Assembly (NCBI GenBank): GCA_009739215.1
Contig: VSJF01000001.1
Coordinates: 2,666,001-2,730,000 of the forward strand
Reading direction: 5' to 3'
Source: Floccularia luteovirens
Lineage: Eukaryota; Basidiomycota; Agaricomycetes; Agaricales; Squamanitaceae
Length of the DNA stretch: 64,000 bases
Positions 25,701-39,821 of the stretch are shown piece by piece. Positions within the stretch are counted from its first letter, which is position 1. The number at the start of each line of letters is the position of its first letter. The notes beneath the pieces were generated by a model. It was given only the letters and a program-made list of their open reading frames with translations, did not search any database and had not been told where the DNA came from. Position numbers and translations under genes: made by a program.

Positions 25701-26616
25701 ATCATGCTTGGTTGGTATTATTCTTTATGACACCACCAATCATATTAACACCACTATAGACGTCTTGCTTGTCAATCAAACACCCAACACATTACAAAAT
25801 CTTTGCTTGGACTTTGCGACGCTTGGTGACCTCAAGATAGTCGAACGACCATCTGTATACACTATTGCACCTCATGGTTTCCAAAGTATCAAAGCTACAA
25901 TTAAAGTGTCGTCCACAGAAACAGGAGTGATTTTCGGTAGCATACTTTGGGAAGGGCCAAATATGTCAGAAGCTTGTGTCATTTTGAATGACATTCACAT
26001 TGACATCATGGACTACATCAAACCAGCATACTGCAACGAAGCGCAGGTGAGCACCCTTATAGTTTCTAGTACGATAATTTTATTCACTAGATGATTCTGC
26101 TTATAGTTCCGAAGTATGTGGACCGAATTTGAATGGGAGAATAGGGTGAATGTGAATAGTCCCCTGTCGTATGTGTTGATACATCCCGGTTAAACTATCA
26201 AAAGGTACTGATCATATCTACATAGTGACCCGCGAGAATACTTGAAGAGTGTCATGAAAGCTACCAATATGTCATGCCTCACTCCTGAAGGAGCTACTTC
26301 AGGAGATTGTGATTTCCTTTCCGCGAACATGTATGCCCGCAGTCTGTTCGGTGCGTTAATATGTCTTGCTACGTCCTTATTAAGGATCTAATATTTTGCG
26401 TATAGGTGAGGATGCATTGGCAAACTTGAGCGTAGAGCGTACGGAGGCTGGTACCATTACTGGTCACGTCCGCATTAGAAGTAAAACGCAAGGAATTGCG
26501 CTCTCTCTAGGAGATAGAATAACGATGGGTAAGTTTTTGTATCACTGAGAATTTCTCGATTTATAAACCCGTTTCCTGCAATAGCTCAGAAAGATAGCAA
26601 ACCACTGTGTGTATGA
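22770..26616 (+). CDS. SEC26: Coatomer subunit beta (beta-COP)
   Basis: This is a subunit of the COPI coat, which forms Golgi-to-ER and intra-Golgi transport vesicles. The gene is highly intron-rich; spliced, it gives roughly 950-980 residues, the usual size of beta-COP. The N-terminal two thirds are an adaptin-like HEAT solenoid ([53 protein letters not shown]). A charged linker ([14 protein letters not shown]) separates this from more helical repeats and the C-terminal appendage ([43 protein letters not shown]). The last exon encodes [10 protein letters not shown] and the stop at 26614-26616. It converges with the CstF64-like gene, leaving 222 bp. Delta-COP, its direct partner in the coat, is encoded at 60071-62010. 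Confidence 0.95.
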
Positions 26617-26838
26617 TGTAATCTTTTTGCACTTTCGGTAGATTCGAGTTTGCCCTTGGGCTAGTGATAGACTGGGGTGAAGATTGTGAAATCATACTAT
26701 GACTGCCTGGACCAATAATATTTTTTCTTGCTCGTCCCGACCCTTGGTTGCATGAAAATAGAAAGTTAGAGCAAAATCGACTAGGAATTATTTTATTCTT
26801 GTCTGAATGAAAACATTGAAAGCGAAATCTGCATAAAT

Positions 26839-27734
26839 CTAACCCGTTGGTATACCAAGTGTAGCTCGCTATTAGGTCGGTCATTTCAATGAGTGTTTCT
26901 ATGTGAATGAACCAATGACTCACGATTTGAATGAACGTTGCACGCTCTGAGGCCGGAAGCATATTGATTTGTTCAGGTGTCATTGATATAACACGCATGA
27001 TAAGCGCCTGAAACACATCCCATCAAAATTGGGATTGCTTATCTCATTAAAAGAAAGTTCGACTACTATACCTTCTGTTCATCTGGAATGGTAGCAAGCG
27101 CGTCGGGTAACACCGTGGAACTTGGATTTGGGGCAGTTGAAGGTTGTGCACCATAGTTATTATGGTTACCAGTAAAGCCGGTTTGTTGGGGGTAGCCATA
27201 ACTTTGAGAAGTTTGTTGAGCATAACCAGCGTTCCCAGGATATGCTGCTGTTCCATTCATATAAGAATACGGAGTAGACGCTGCAGGTGCGGTAGGTACG
27301 TTTGACGGAGGTGTTGTTGTACGATACTGCGCTTGGAGATGCGGTGGAATATTTGACACCTGAGGTGTCTGTGATGGGGGTGTGGGTACATTTGATGCTT
27401 GAGATACCTTGCCTTGAGTAAATGGGGCGGAAGCAGCAGTCCCATATTCTGCTAGTGTTTTCTGGGTAAATTTTCAGTTAAGTTAGACATGCAGAAGCTG
27501 ACTGATATAGCAAAAAACAAACTTGGAACACTTCTATGTTTATTGCATTCATAGAAACCATTAGCGTAATCAATGCATAGGCGATTGGAGGCTGGCCATT
27601 TAGAATACTCTTTGCTGCTGCCGGTGTTGTTTTCTGTCATTGGTTAGTTATTTATCAAGTAGAACCATTGGCCTTACTTTTAGAGTGAGAAGGAGTTCTA
27701 GCAATTGTTCAGTAGCTAGGCTTTGGCTTGACAT
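26839..27734 (-). CDS. CstF64-like protein without RRM (hinge plus C-terminal domain)
   Basis: The product is about 170 residues and resembles the 3'-end processing factor CstF64/Rna15, but it starts directly at the hinge. Exon 1 gives MSSQSLATEQLLELLLTLK; exon 2 gives KTTPAAAKSILNGQPPIAYAL, the hinge that binds CstF77. A Pro/Gln/Tyr-rich linker with PQQTG and YNPQ-like repeats follows, and then the C-terminal three-helix domain (DEQKALIMRVISMTPEQINM LPASERATFIQI) closing RATLGIPTG. The starting ATG is followed after 19 codons by a good donor, and I see no RRM upstream within 220 bp. In this it recalls yeast Pti1 or plant ESP1, relatives with no working RRM. It probably acts in cleavage and polyadenylation. 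Confidence 0.82.
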
Positions 27735-27955
27735 TTCTCGGACCTTGATAGATCCAATACAACTGCAAGCTTCAAGCTCGGGTTGTTGCAATGTTTTATT
27801 TATTACGTAATAGTCCAGTCATACAGTTTACGTATGATCATTTTATTTTGTTTTTAATGATCATTAAGGACGAACGACAGCAGTAGGCAATATAGATATC
27901 CAAGACTCGAGGGGAGGAATATGCAACAATAGCGACGCCGATAATCTATATTCGC

Positions 27956-29335
27956 TCAAGGATTGTCATTAGCGGAAGTAGAAGCCTGCTCTGTTGACGT
28001 TGTTTGAGTTGAGGATGATATTGTTTGCGTCCCATTTCCACTACTTGCATCCACACCATCTTCGTCGTCCCCTCCAAGTGTGAAGGCTCCTTCATTTTTG
28101 ACAGTGTTACTGATGAGGTCACCTTCTGTTGGAAATGACTTTTGCGACGTAGGGGTTTCTGAGGTTATTAGAGTCGGCACAGCTTGGAAACTTCGCGACT
28201 CTGAGTTTACCTGGAATTGATGGGAAATAGGATTGATATCGCTTCCTCCGTTTGTTCTTTGTTGTTGTTGAGGCCGTGAAAAACTTCCACCCATCTCTTC
28301 GTCAACACTAACGCCGAACTGAGCCTGGTGGCTAACGGGGTTGATGTTTTCGCCGCCATTTGGCGATGGACGTAAACCAGAACATATGTCTTGAAGCCAA
28401 TCAAATGCTTCACGTCCATGGTACCTCATACTTTCAATGGTGAATTGGGGAATCTGATCGAAACCTCGGAGCTGAAGGACATAACGGTTGTAAAGCGTCC
28501 CTAATACTGTGTAAAGCATGAGAATTATTAGGAATCTTTTGTAATATATTTTTAGTCCCTCGAAGCTTTAATCACAAACATGCACGTACATTCCGGCCCA
28601 AAAGGCAAATAATCCCCAAAATCCGCGACTTTCTCTGGTAGGACATGCAAACTCAAAAAAGGTTCACTTAGATGAATGCAGATAAGTGGAGAAAGACTTA
28701 CTTGTGTTCTCCATTCGATGACATAAAAGCAACCTGGATCGTCATCGCCAGGCGGTAGTTGAGCAACAAGCCGTGGTTGGCCAGGTCCAAAAGCTGATTT
28801 ATCGCATACATATTCAACGACCGAAGATGATCTCACGTCTCCAAATTTGCATTTAGATCCTTCAGAAAGGATCATTTGTATTCTGCCGTCGTTTATGCTC
28901 AATGTCTTGTTAACTTTCCTGTTTCCAGATTCGTGGGTTTCAATCTGAAAAGGCAATACCAACAAAAAACCTACCCAATGGAAAAGTCACCGTGATCTAG
29001 GCGAACAAAGCCTGCTATATCCGCAGCACTCAAGCCATCTTTGAGGCCAAATGTCTCTGTCCTCACAGCCTGACAAGCGTTGAGGAGAAATTTATGGCCT
29101 CCTGGCGTCTTCAGCTCGTAGTCTTTACTGGACACATACCGAGTAGAGGTGGTTATCAATAACTAAAAAATACTGAAAATGGTAACCAAGTACATTACCT
29201 TGCGCTAAGAGGATTCAAGTCATAGTACAAACCATTGTCGTGAATTGTACAGGTTTTTTCTGAGTCTTGTGCGGCAATTCCTGGTGCAAGCACACTCAAA
29301 GCTGATAGAATCAAGGTAAATTTGTTTGGGAACAT
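27956..29335 (-). CDS. ATG27: Atg27-like type I membrane receptor (MRH domain)
   Basis: This is a type I membrane protein of the Atg27/mannose-6-phosphate-receptor-like family, which cycles between the trans-Golgi, endosomes and vacuole and helps deliver membrane during autophagy. The chosen start at 29335 gives a clear signal peptide (MFPNKFTLILSALSVLAPGIAA); an ATG further upstream in the same frame would bury it. The lumenal domain has paired cysteines (CTIHD, LNACQAV, KCKFGD, YVCDKS, GCFYVIEWRT, ACPTR). A transmembrane helix follows (FWGLFAFWAGIFLIILMLY), then a cytosolic part beginning TVLGTLYNRYVL with a long Ser/Thr/Gln-rich tail. It is divergent from the complex I gene, with 169 bp between the starts. 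Confidence 0.87.
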
Positions 29336-29504
29336 ACAAGCTAGACTCAGTCCTACACCAGGAAGAACGAAAGAATTTATACTTAAAGCCTGGTCATCGT
29401 ACAGTGTCACACAGTTCGTGTGACGTTCAGTCACATCCACCCGCCAGACCCCGAATTTCAGAATTTCAGTCTCACTGACTACTTACTTCCACAACCGTCC
29501 TTCA
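29336..29504. promoter_or_regulatory. Shared divergent promoter of the ATG27-like gene and NDUFS2
   Basis: Only 169 bp separate the two start codons, so this stretch must contain both promoters and both leaders. The part next to NDUFS2 is pyrimidine-rich (ctcactgactacttacttcc). A repeat of TCACACAGTTCGTGTGACG near 29406-29425 forms an imperfect dyad (GTCACAC..GTGTGAC) that could be a shared regulatory site. That role is inferred. Confidence 0.5.
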
Positions 29505-31532
<2,028 letters not shown>

Positions 31533-31705
31533 ATACTATGCAGCAGACTCTAATGGCACAATTTGATTCTCTTTAAAAACCAAATCCATTTCATGAGAAA
31601 AGTCACACGACTTATGATATATGATATTTGAAAATGTTTTATCTTATCTCAGTATATACAAATGGAGCACATGTCTCAATAGTCTTCAATCAACCGACTT
31701 TCATC

Positions 31706-33706
31706 ATGCTATGTTTACCACCAGAACTCGTATTATCCATTATATCGCATCTTCCACTTAACTCACTTGAAGATCTTTGCCTTGTCTGCCATGACTGGAA
31801 GTCCTTCATCGAAGAATATGAGGCCACCATCTATCGGAATGCCGCTTTTCTTCACAACTATATCCCAACTTTCAATTTTTCATTTGACGATGTAGGACAG
31901 TTATACTCTCCGCGCGCTTTGGTTGGGGTAGATTCTTGGAAGGAGCTTTGTATGTATCAAGCACAGTTCCATTTCCGCCTGTTTCTGAATGACTGTTCAC
32001 GTTTCTTGCTTAGGCCGAAAACGACTACAAATCAAATACAACTGGGAAAGGCAAAGGACCATCAAGAATTCAACAATACAAGACTCGGAAGGAAAGATTT
32101 GTGCATCGTTTCAAGGTTGATGAAATGGCTGGATTCGTGATCGCTACATATGAAATTGGTGGTCTAACCGTCACTGACCTAAAAGGGGAAGAAATCTTAT
32201 GGAAAATGTCTCCGGTATGTCATCACTTTACTCTTGTAGTAGTCTGAGTACTAGTTGATTATCGGTGTCTTTCCCTGCAGGCGATTGTACGCCAATATGC
32301 ACATCTGGAATATGACAAAGGATACATGATTTTCGACCGAAACATGAACTCCAAAGAAGTGTGGAGGATATGGGATGACTTTTCGCTTCAGGAAGCACGT
32401 AGAATCGACGAACGATTTTATCCGGACCAACTCCAACGAAGTATCCTACAAAATGACCTGCGAGAAGTCCAAGGTAACCCACCACTCCCAACCCGAGGCT
32501 ATTTTGCACCATGGGCACTTTTGGCTATGCCTGAAAATACAAGAGCATTCAGATTTGTCTACCCAATTCTCTTAGTGGCCGCGATAGAACGTGTATATCT
32601 TTGGGATGTTCCTACGGGCAGAATGATCCAAACCATCGAGAACATCCAACATATCAGTCAAAATCCAGCCCAGGACTCACCTTTGGGACGGTTAAGGTAT
32701 GTGGAGTTGAGTGAACAACACGTTTTTATATGCGGTCAAGATTTGCGTATATTTTCGCGCGAAACTGGGCGTCTTGCTCTTAACATCCCTGCGGTAAACG
32801 ACAATATCGGTGCATGGCGTTTTGTTGTCAACAAAGCCGACTTGGAACCACAAAGGCCTGATTCAGAACTGTTACAAGTACGCCTTGAAAGGCGAAAGGT
32901 TGACAGAGCTCAAGTTGGTTCACTTCGGCTTGGTGATTTCAATGCTGGTATGTAGTCATTTTTATATGATAACAATCTTACTTATCACAAAGTTTCCAGT
33001 TCATGTATCATCTTGTGGCCGTCATTTCGTCGCACAGTTAGACATTCCGATACTAATCATAGTTCACGACTTCGAGCAAGTGATCCGTGGTGAAAAAACG
33101 ATGTTCGAAGCAGCTATATGCATCCATTTGAGTTCATTGGATGACAGGTCGATATACCTAGCATACGAAAATGGGAGAATTGCTGCTGTAACAGTGAGTA
33201 ATTTGTTAATCTACACGCCACTTTTAGCAGACGGTTCAACAGCAAGGCGGGGTGTATGTTGTCGTAGTTGACCCAACGACAACTGGATCTCTCGTCACAA
33301 CCCCCGATGTCAAAGTCTTCGTAGCACCACGCTTTAGGAATGCTTCCGGGCTCAATGCCATTTCATGCCTCCAGATGACAGATACGGGATTATTCATAAA
33401 TTGGGATCCAACTGAGGAAGGAGAAACTGGTGAACCTGAAAATGAATTTGTGAATCACTCCATTATGCTTGAAAGTCTGCTCCTTGATCAAGGTGCGTTA
33501 TGTTGTGTGGATACCTGACTTTCTCTTGACACTTGGACATTTACTTTTATCATATACAAAGGTATTTTAGCGCATGTCGATGACGGCAACCCCGAAGGTA
33601 TGGATGGTTGGTGTAACCTCGCGTAACTTCTACTTAATGGGTTTATACTCTAGATAATGTTGAACGGACTCATGCTTCAACAGTTTTCAGTATTGATTTC
33701 GACTAA
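31706..33706 (+). CDS. F-box protein
   Basis: The N-terminus holds a clear F-box (LPPELVLSIISHLPLNSLED..CLVCHDWKSFIEEYEATIYR), so the protein probably recruits substrates to an SCF ubiquitin ligase. The following region contains strands with a WD/beta-propeller flavour (GGLTVTDLKGEEILWKM, VYLWDVPTGRMIQTIENI, HVFICGQDLRIFSRETGR), but I cannot count complete repeats. Several introns join the exons; the end is ..ASTVFSIDFD with the stop at 33704-33706. I chose the ATG directly before CLPPEL. An in-frame ATG upstream (about 31634) would add some 24 unconserved residues. Confidence 0.75.
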
Positions 33707-33881
33707 CAGTGGAGGCATATTGACCTCGATGGGTCCATAATATTAGTTGAAAATGATTGTTGAAATTGATAATTATGATTTGTACTTTGTACTTTTCATC
33801 TGTTTGTAATTGTTTCTCTAACCTCTTGAACTTTCTCCGTGTCTTGAATACACTTGAATCCCCAAAACTATTATCATAAGC

Positions 33882-35098
33882 ATGTCAAACGTGATCTTAA
33901 AAGCAGTCTGTGAAGCTATGGAACGCATCGCTCCATTAAGGTTAGCTGAAAAATGGGACAATGTCAGGCTTAGACTTTCAAATTGCACATCACTCACTGC
34001 TCAACGACTAAATCAGGTTGGCTTGCTGTTAGGTTCATTCTTTCGCGTGTCCTAAGTATCGCAACTACTCAAACAAGAACAATTAGAGTCTCCAGTGCAT
34101 AATCCAGCCAGGAAACACGTCTTATTGACTATCGAGTATGCGCGTACGGTTTACATGGTGTACAAGTTCAAAAAGATACTGAAGCAATGCCTTCCACAGC
34201 TTAACAACGCCTGTCCTCAACGAATCAATCGAAAAAGGAGCTTCTGTTATTGTTGCTTATCATCCAACGATCTTCAAAGGATTACAATCATTAACACTAT
34301 CGAATCCACTTCAAGCATCGCTCTTGCGATGTGCTGCTGAAGGTATCTCAGTGTACAGTCCGCATACTGCACTGGACTCGGTTTGGAGGGGTGTCAATGA
34401 CTGGTTGGCACTCGGTGTCGCTGGCCCGACGAGTATGACAATATCTGGTCTTGTGGGAGAGAAACTGAGTCCAACTACCGGCGAGAGCGAGGGTGCGGAA
34501 GGTCGGTTAGTGACTCTCAAAGAGCCTGTTGAGATGAAAATGCTAGAGAGCAGGATCAAATCACATCTCAATCTTTCAAAGAGTCAGTTATTCATCCGAA
34601 CAAATTTCTTTTCTGTCTCGCATCTCAAATTGACCATCTGATGAACTCTGTAATAGTTCAAGTTGGTTATCCAGCTCTAAATATACGCCCTCAATCCATT
34701 CATACAGTCGCAATCTGCGCAGGGTCTGGTGGGTCCATGTTGCTTGGGAAACCAGCAGATGTTTACCTTACGGGCGAAATGTCACATGTAAGTGGTCCTG
34801 CCTTTTCTCACCCCCCTCTATAATTAATTGACCCCACACACAGCATGAAGTGCTAGCTTCAGTGGCGGCAGGCAAATATGTTGTGTTATGTAGGGTTTCG
34901 TTTACTCCCTATGTATCATCATTTTTACAAAACCTTAAATTTTCAGGTGGACACACTAACACTGAACGGGGCTACCTCCCATTATTAGCCCAAAAGTTGT
35001 CTGACCAGCTAAAAGACAAGATGTCTGAACAGCCAAGCCTGGCTGAGACACAAGTGAAAGTTAGCGAGGAGGACAGGCATCCTCTAGAATTTGTGTAA
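33882..35098 (+). CDS. NIF3: NIF3 family protein (NGG1-interacting factor 3-like)
   Basis: NIF3 proteins are widespread dinuclear metal-binding proteins; their exact cellular role is unsettled, and GTP cyclohydrolase I type 2-like is an alternative name. The start MSNVILKAVCEAMERIAPLRLAEKWDNVGLLLESP shows the family opening with WDNVGLL. A metal-ligand histidine lies in VIVAYHPTIF, followed by GISVYSPHTALDS and then TGEMSHHEVL and CGHTNTERGYL, which supply the usual C-terminal ligands. The WDNVGLLLE junction needs a 16-nt exon (34017-34032). Length fits the family. It lies 175 bp downstream of the F-box gene, same strand. Confidence 0.92.
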
Positions 35099-35118
35099 AC
35101 ATGATAGCTCTCCAATAT

Positions 35119-35410
35119 TCATTTTTGCTGATCAGCCATGTAATCCATAAATATTCGTGAATGCACATCAGCACATGATGTATTCTGCTTAGACTCAATC
35201 GCAGATACCAAGCCAATTTTCACAAGAAAGGGGATCAGAAATCGGCCAAGACCACACGTAGCTGGGAGTTTGATCAGGTAGGTGTGATTGAGGCCATACG
35301 AGACATTTAGAGATTGAATACCCAAATCTTGTTAACACAACGTCTTCTTCATTGGGCCTGGATACAGTACCTCGGGCAACGAGCAGCAATCCGAGGGTGG
35401 GACCCTTCAT
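35119..35410 (-). CDS. Possible small protein, function unknown
   Basis: Removing one 43-nt intron (donor gtactg after GTTGCCCGAG, acceptor aacaag) joins MKGPTLGLLLVAR to a frame running LGIQSLNVSYGLNHTYLIKL .. FMDYMADQQK, about 80 residues. I recognise no family. Support is only the open frame, the plausible splice signals and the position tail-to-tail with NIF3 (20 bp between stops). It may be chance. Confidence 0.25.
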
Positions 35411-36513
35411 TTTGATTGCGGATGTGAATGGAAACCGTCCAAAAGGCTAGAACTAGAAAAAAACTGTTCGCGCTAAGAGACAGAGTAATTAGGAAATCTA
35501 CTTGTCTCAGAAATAGGGAAGTTTGGTATGTGATTAGTTCTCGGGATTCTTGGAAAGATTACCGATTGTATATTTGAAGGGAAGGAATTGTTAAGAACAG
35601 CCCTGGGCTTCCTTTCTAGATTGCCTTAGATTTTTTTCTAGCTGGTGTGGTGATAGTGCAGAGTCGCACGAGAACGCCCACGGAGAAGCTGACAGGTGAA
35701 AGTAATCGTTAGGTAAAGTGAAGTCATCTTCAAAGCATATGAATAAGGGCTATTCACCCAAGCGAGAAAAAGAATTTTACTCCAGGGTACACATAGACAC
35801 TGGAGAACAAGGTTTTCTTTCTTTGGTTCTCTCGTTCGAGGGTGTATATGCGAGTTAACAGCACTTGAGAAGCTTTGAAAGCTGCCGACGTCGAGGAAGC
35901 TTTGAGAACCACGATATAAACAATTTGACACCAAACCCCCGGGCGATCCAGCATCACGGCTCGAGCTTGTTGATAACCTCAAGGGCATGACATGGGTCTA
36001 GTGCATACGGAACAGAAAGTGCTTTTCGCCATGCTGAGAAAATTACTGAGCCCGTGTGACCGTTCATGAAAGTAAAGACCCTTGACTAATTAATAAAAAA
36101 GGGAAGGGTAAAAAATGTTTCCGAAAGTCTAGACCAAAGACTTGAGACGTGCAAAGTCCACCACACATGGACATGTTGTAGCGTAGTCAAGGTCAAGGGG
36201 ATTTCCTTGGTGGAACCGGGTGATAACAGGAAGTGCGAGCGTTGCTCACCTCCTGCAAGGAAGGTGTTATCGCCGATGACCTAGTTGCTAGTTGGTTCAT
36301 TTGGTTGGAGACACACGGTTCGGAGTGCTCATGCATTTATGAAACTTACATTATAATTACAAGAGAGCACTAATTAGCTGTGACGTAAAGTAGATGTGAC
36401 AACATCTGAGTATCACATGATCAGACGCGACTCACAGAGTTTTGGTTCGCGTTTTACTTTAAATTTACAGTTCATCCGGATCGCCATTGTTAACGTCCTT
36501 CGAACAGTACACT
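35411..36513. other. Intergenic stretch with a hairpin
   Basis: I see no gene. Near 36220-36275 a long imperfect hairpin can form: GGTGATAACA pairs with TGTTATCGCC, and inside it GTGCGAGC pairs with GCTCAC around a short loop. It could be a small structured RNA or a fragment of a repeat; I do not recognise a family. The remaining bases are AT-rich flanks and the promoter of the following gene. Confidence 0.4.
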
Positions 36514-38781
36514 ATGCCACATTCCTTGGAGCAAAGGGATGATGTCAGTCTGAGACACCTTCCTGATCAATCAGATGTGTCGTTCTCTTTCCAGTTACCC
36601 GCTGCAGGATACGGAGAACACTTACTTTCACCCAACGAGTTCGACTTCTTTAAGGGTCTCGATGATGTACCAACTCCTGCTCCATCTCGAACAGCTGATC
36701 TTTTGACCCTCAGTCAACTAACACCTAGACCTCGGCTAGGATACACACCCCACTTTAACAAAGTCGCTCAAACGAATCACGAGACACTACGAGACCATGT
36801 TGACAAACTTAATATGAATGCGGAAAAGAACGGGAGTGTTATCGGGTCAGTTTCTTCCCCGAGGAAATCCATCGAGATGATTTCAAGTTCGCCAAAACCA
36901 AGGGCCAAAGAGACAATACAATCGCCTGGATCGTGTTCTACGGGAGAAGGGTCACATAGCGATTCAGGGTGTACGATACATCTTAATGATGGTACAACAA
37001 ACTTATCATCGGATGTGGTGCAAATGGAGCCACATCAGGGGCAACTTGTTACTGCAAACGAGTCAGAGATAAAGGAGAATACGAAGCGCCCGCATGTTAG
37101 ACAAAGGGAGAAAGTAAACCTGAAGAACAAACACGTGAGTTTAACTTCCACTCCGGGATTTTTTAATATCTTACTTTGTTACCCCCTCGTTTCTCAGCCT
37201 ACTGTATTTGCTGGAGGAATATCCAAAACGCGTGCCAGAACGAAAGCGCCTGCTCTTGCTCCAACTCGCGCGATAGCCTCCAAAACTTTACCAACAGCTC
37301 CCGATAATCGGCAAAGCTATGTGTCAAGATTCGATGGGCAAATGAACGACACGAGTATGCAGGATTCTGGCAATCCTGAAAATAGTATGATGTCGAACCT
37401 TTCGGTATTGGACGGGGTTGCAGAACGACTTGTAATGTATAGTCAGAAATTATACAACTCGTACGAGTAAGTCATTGCTTCTTCTTTTCTAAGATCGAGA
37501 AAACGGACTGCCCTGACCTTTTCGTTTTCAATAGACTATTCGACTCAGGGAAATTATCAGAGACAGCAGGTAACCCTGATGTTGCCACACGCCCTGTGGA
37601 CGTATCAGTATCTCAAGAGATAACGAACGAGCGTAAAGATGATTTGTTGACATTATCTCAACTTTCGCCTAGCAAGAAACCCGTTGCGACCGACTCCCAC
37701 ACACCGACACCGCCGGCTGCCGTACCGATGTCACCAATGCGGGGGTCAAGAAAAAGGCCGGTAGAGGTAGACTCTGATCAGATGCACAAGAAAGGCAGAT
37801 TGGCACCTCCAACAACAACAATGACAACAATGACAACTGTGACATCTGATCCCAAAGGTAAAAGAGCTTTGACATCATCACGACTCAAGATATCTGGGAA
37901 ACCACTTAGAGCATCAGGCTCAAGCTCAAGCTCCAAATCAACGACACGCGAGCGAACCATCAAAGATGATAACAAATCGAAGGACGGGAAACCAAGTCGT
38001 CGGAAACACAGAAGTAGGGCCTATCAACAAGAACATGACGCGCAGGATGTGTCAATACCCACGCTGTCCAAATCCGCCTCGATTACAAGGACAAGTACAA
38101 GCAAAACGCGCATATTTGGGAAAAGAGGGCACAAAGAGAACCAACGTCAGATCTTGGGGAATAACAAATCCGATGAGAACGTATCACAGCCGACGATATC
38201 TTTACCCGAAACTCATGTAAGTGAAAGAATCTACATACACGGGAGAGCTTTGACCCTGAAGTTTGATTTTGGCAAAAATGACAAAACTAATATATGATGT
38301 TATTTTTCAGGTCCATGTTAACCCCACAAAACCCTTTGAATTTAAGTTTGGTGTGGAAGCGCGTCTGGAAGCGCGAAAAGTTGACATTGAGAGGGAAACA
38401 AATTTATCAGTGCTGCGAAAGGGAAAGCATGGTGGTGTGGGTGTAGGCGTGCCTGACTTCAAGGCATTACACGCTGCATATGAAGCCGAACACGTTCATC
38501 GTAAAGAGAACATCCAGCCAATCATTCCACTTGCCGTAAAATTGCATACAGAGGAAAGGGTGAAAGAGCGGCAAAAGTTTGATGAAAAGATGAGAGAGAA
38601 AGAAAGGGAAATGGAAAGAGTATTGGAAATAAAACGTCGAGAACAGGAAGAGGCTGAGGAACGAGAAATCAAAGAGTTACGGAAGAAAGCCATACCAAAA
38701 GCGAATGAAGTTCCGGAATGGTACAAGGAAGCGCCAAAGAGAAAGAGAGATGGAATTACTGGTTCTTCTGTGAATGGTTGA
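36514..38781 (+). CDS. TPX2 C-terminal-domain protein (probable spindle/microtubule-associated)
   Basis: The final exon carries a TPX2-type C-terminal block: PIIPLAVKLHTEERVKERQK F..KMREKEREMERVLE..EEREIKELRKKAIPKA, a charged helix seen in microtubule-binding proteins of the TPX2 family, which nucleate and organise spindle microtubules. Just before it is NPTKPFEFKFGVEARLEARK. The long N-terminal region is Ser/Thr/Lys-rich and low-complexity, with DLLTLSQL occurring twice (DLLTLSQLTPRPR and DLLTLSQLSPSKK), and a basic segment rich in KRPVEV.. and KSTTRERTIK that may hold nuclear localisation signals. Four exons splice in frame. The ATG at 36514 is the first in the frame; what lies upstream begins at a TTG. 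Identity as the true TPX2 orthologue is inference. Confidence 0.75.
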
Positions 38782-39821
38782 ATCTCATGCATGCTTGCAA
38801 TTATGTACGCCTCACTTTGTAATACTTCGAAATCAACTTGTTTGGCTTAGTGCTATCAATTTTTCAACCCCCACACTCGCGAATTAAAATGGGTGGGTCC
38901 GGCGTTCTGGATAGATGATGAATGACTGGGGGCTAGATGTCAGGGAATGTGAATATATACACATCGTGGCTTGTATTCATCATCGGGACAGAAGGTGAAC
39001 AAGTTTGGATAATGTGGGGGAGAGAATAAATTTAATTTTACGATTGTGGAATTTGAAATGCCCAGCCGCATGTCCGTAAAGGCCGTGTTCCATCTCTTTG
39101 CTCCCCCCTCCAATCCCACCGATTTTCCCTGCTACAATAATTTACCGAACGAAACGCCAACGCCATCAACCATATAAAAGAAAGGAAGCGCTGACACATT
39201 TTAGGGGGTCGACATACCTATGGCGCGCTGGCTGCGTTTTCCGAGGGAGGCGGGAGTGTTGCATCAGATTTTCATCCTTCTTCTAAGATTCCTTCTAGCG
39301 TTTGAGCGCACAGCTCGACGCCCAACAATCAAGTCACACTTTGTTCCGTGTATAATATATAATATATATATAATTTTTTGAAACGGAATTTGCAAAGCAA
39401 GTACTGTTCTTATTACATTTACACAGGAGTGATTAGTAAGGAATAGTGGGTGAGAAAAAGGAGGACCCAACAATAGCGTTGGAGGAGGAGGAAAGAAATT
39501 AAAGGTGATGATGGCAGATATAGCGGACATGATGGAATGAGTTGAACGTGTCAGTCCTGTGATCCAGGTTCTCCCAGGGTTCCTTAGATTCACGCTCTTT
39601 ACAGTCTAACCGCTTTAGGAGATGTGCTTGGTTTGGTTTGGTAAGCTGAGCTGGTTTGTTGTGATTTATGACAAGCAAAATCACTGCAGTCCTCTATGCA
39701 CTACTCTATACGCCACTACTCTACGATAAAAGGCTGGCCTTTTCGCTAATCATTCTATCCCCATCTCCCAGAAACTCATCCCGTCTTCACTAGCACTACT
39801 CGTCTACTACTCAACTATACA
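38782..39821. other. Intergenic stretch, AT-rich tract
   Basis: No gene is recognised. A tract of alternating A and T (about 39351-39376) lies in the middle. The 3' end (about 39720-39821) looks like a strong fungal promoter: gataaaaggc near 39724, followed by C/T-rich sequence leading to an ATG. Confidence 0.5.
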
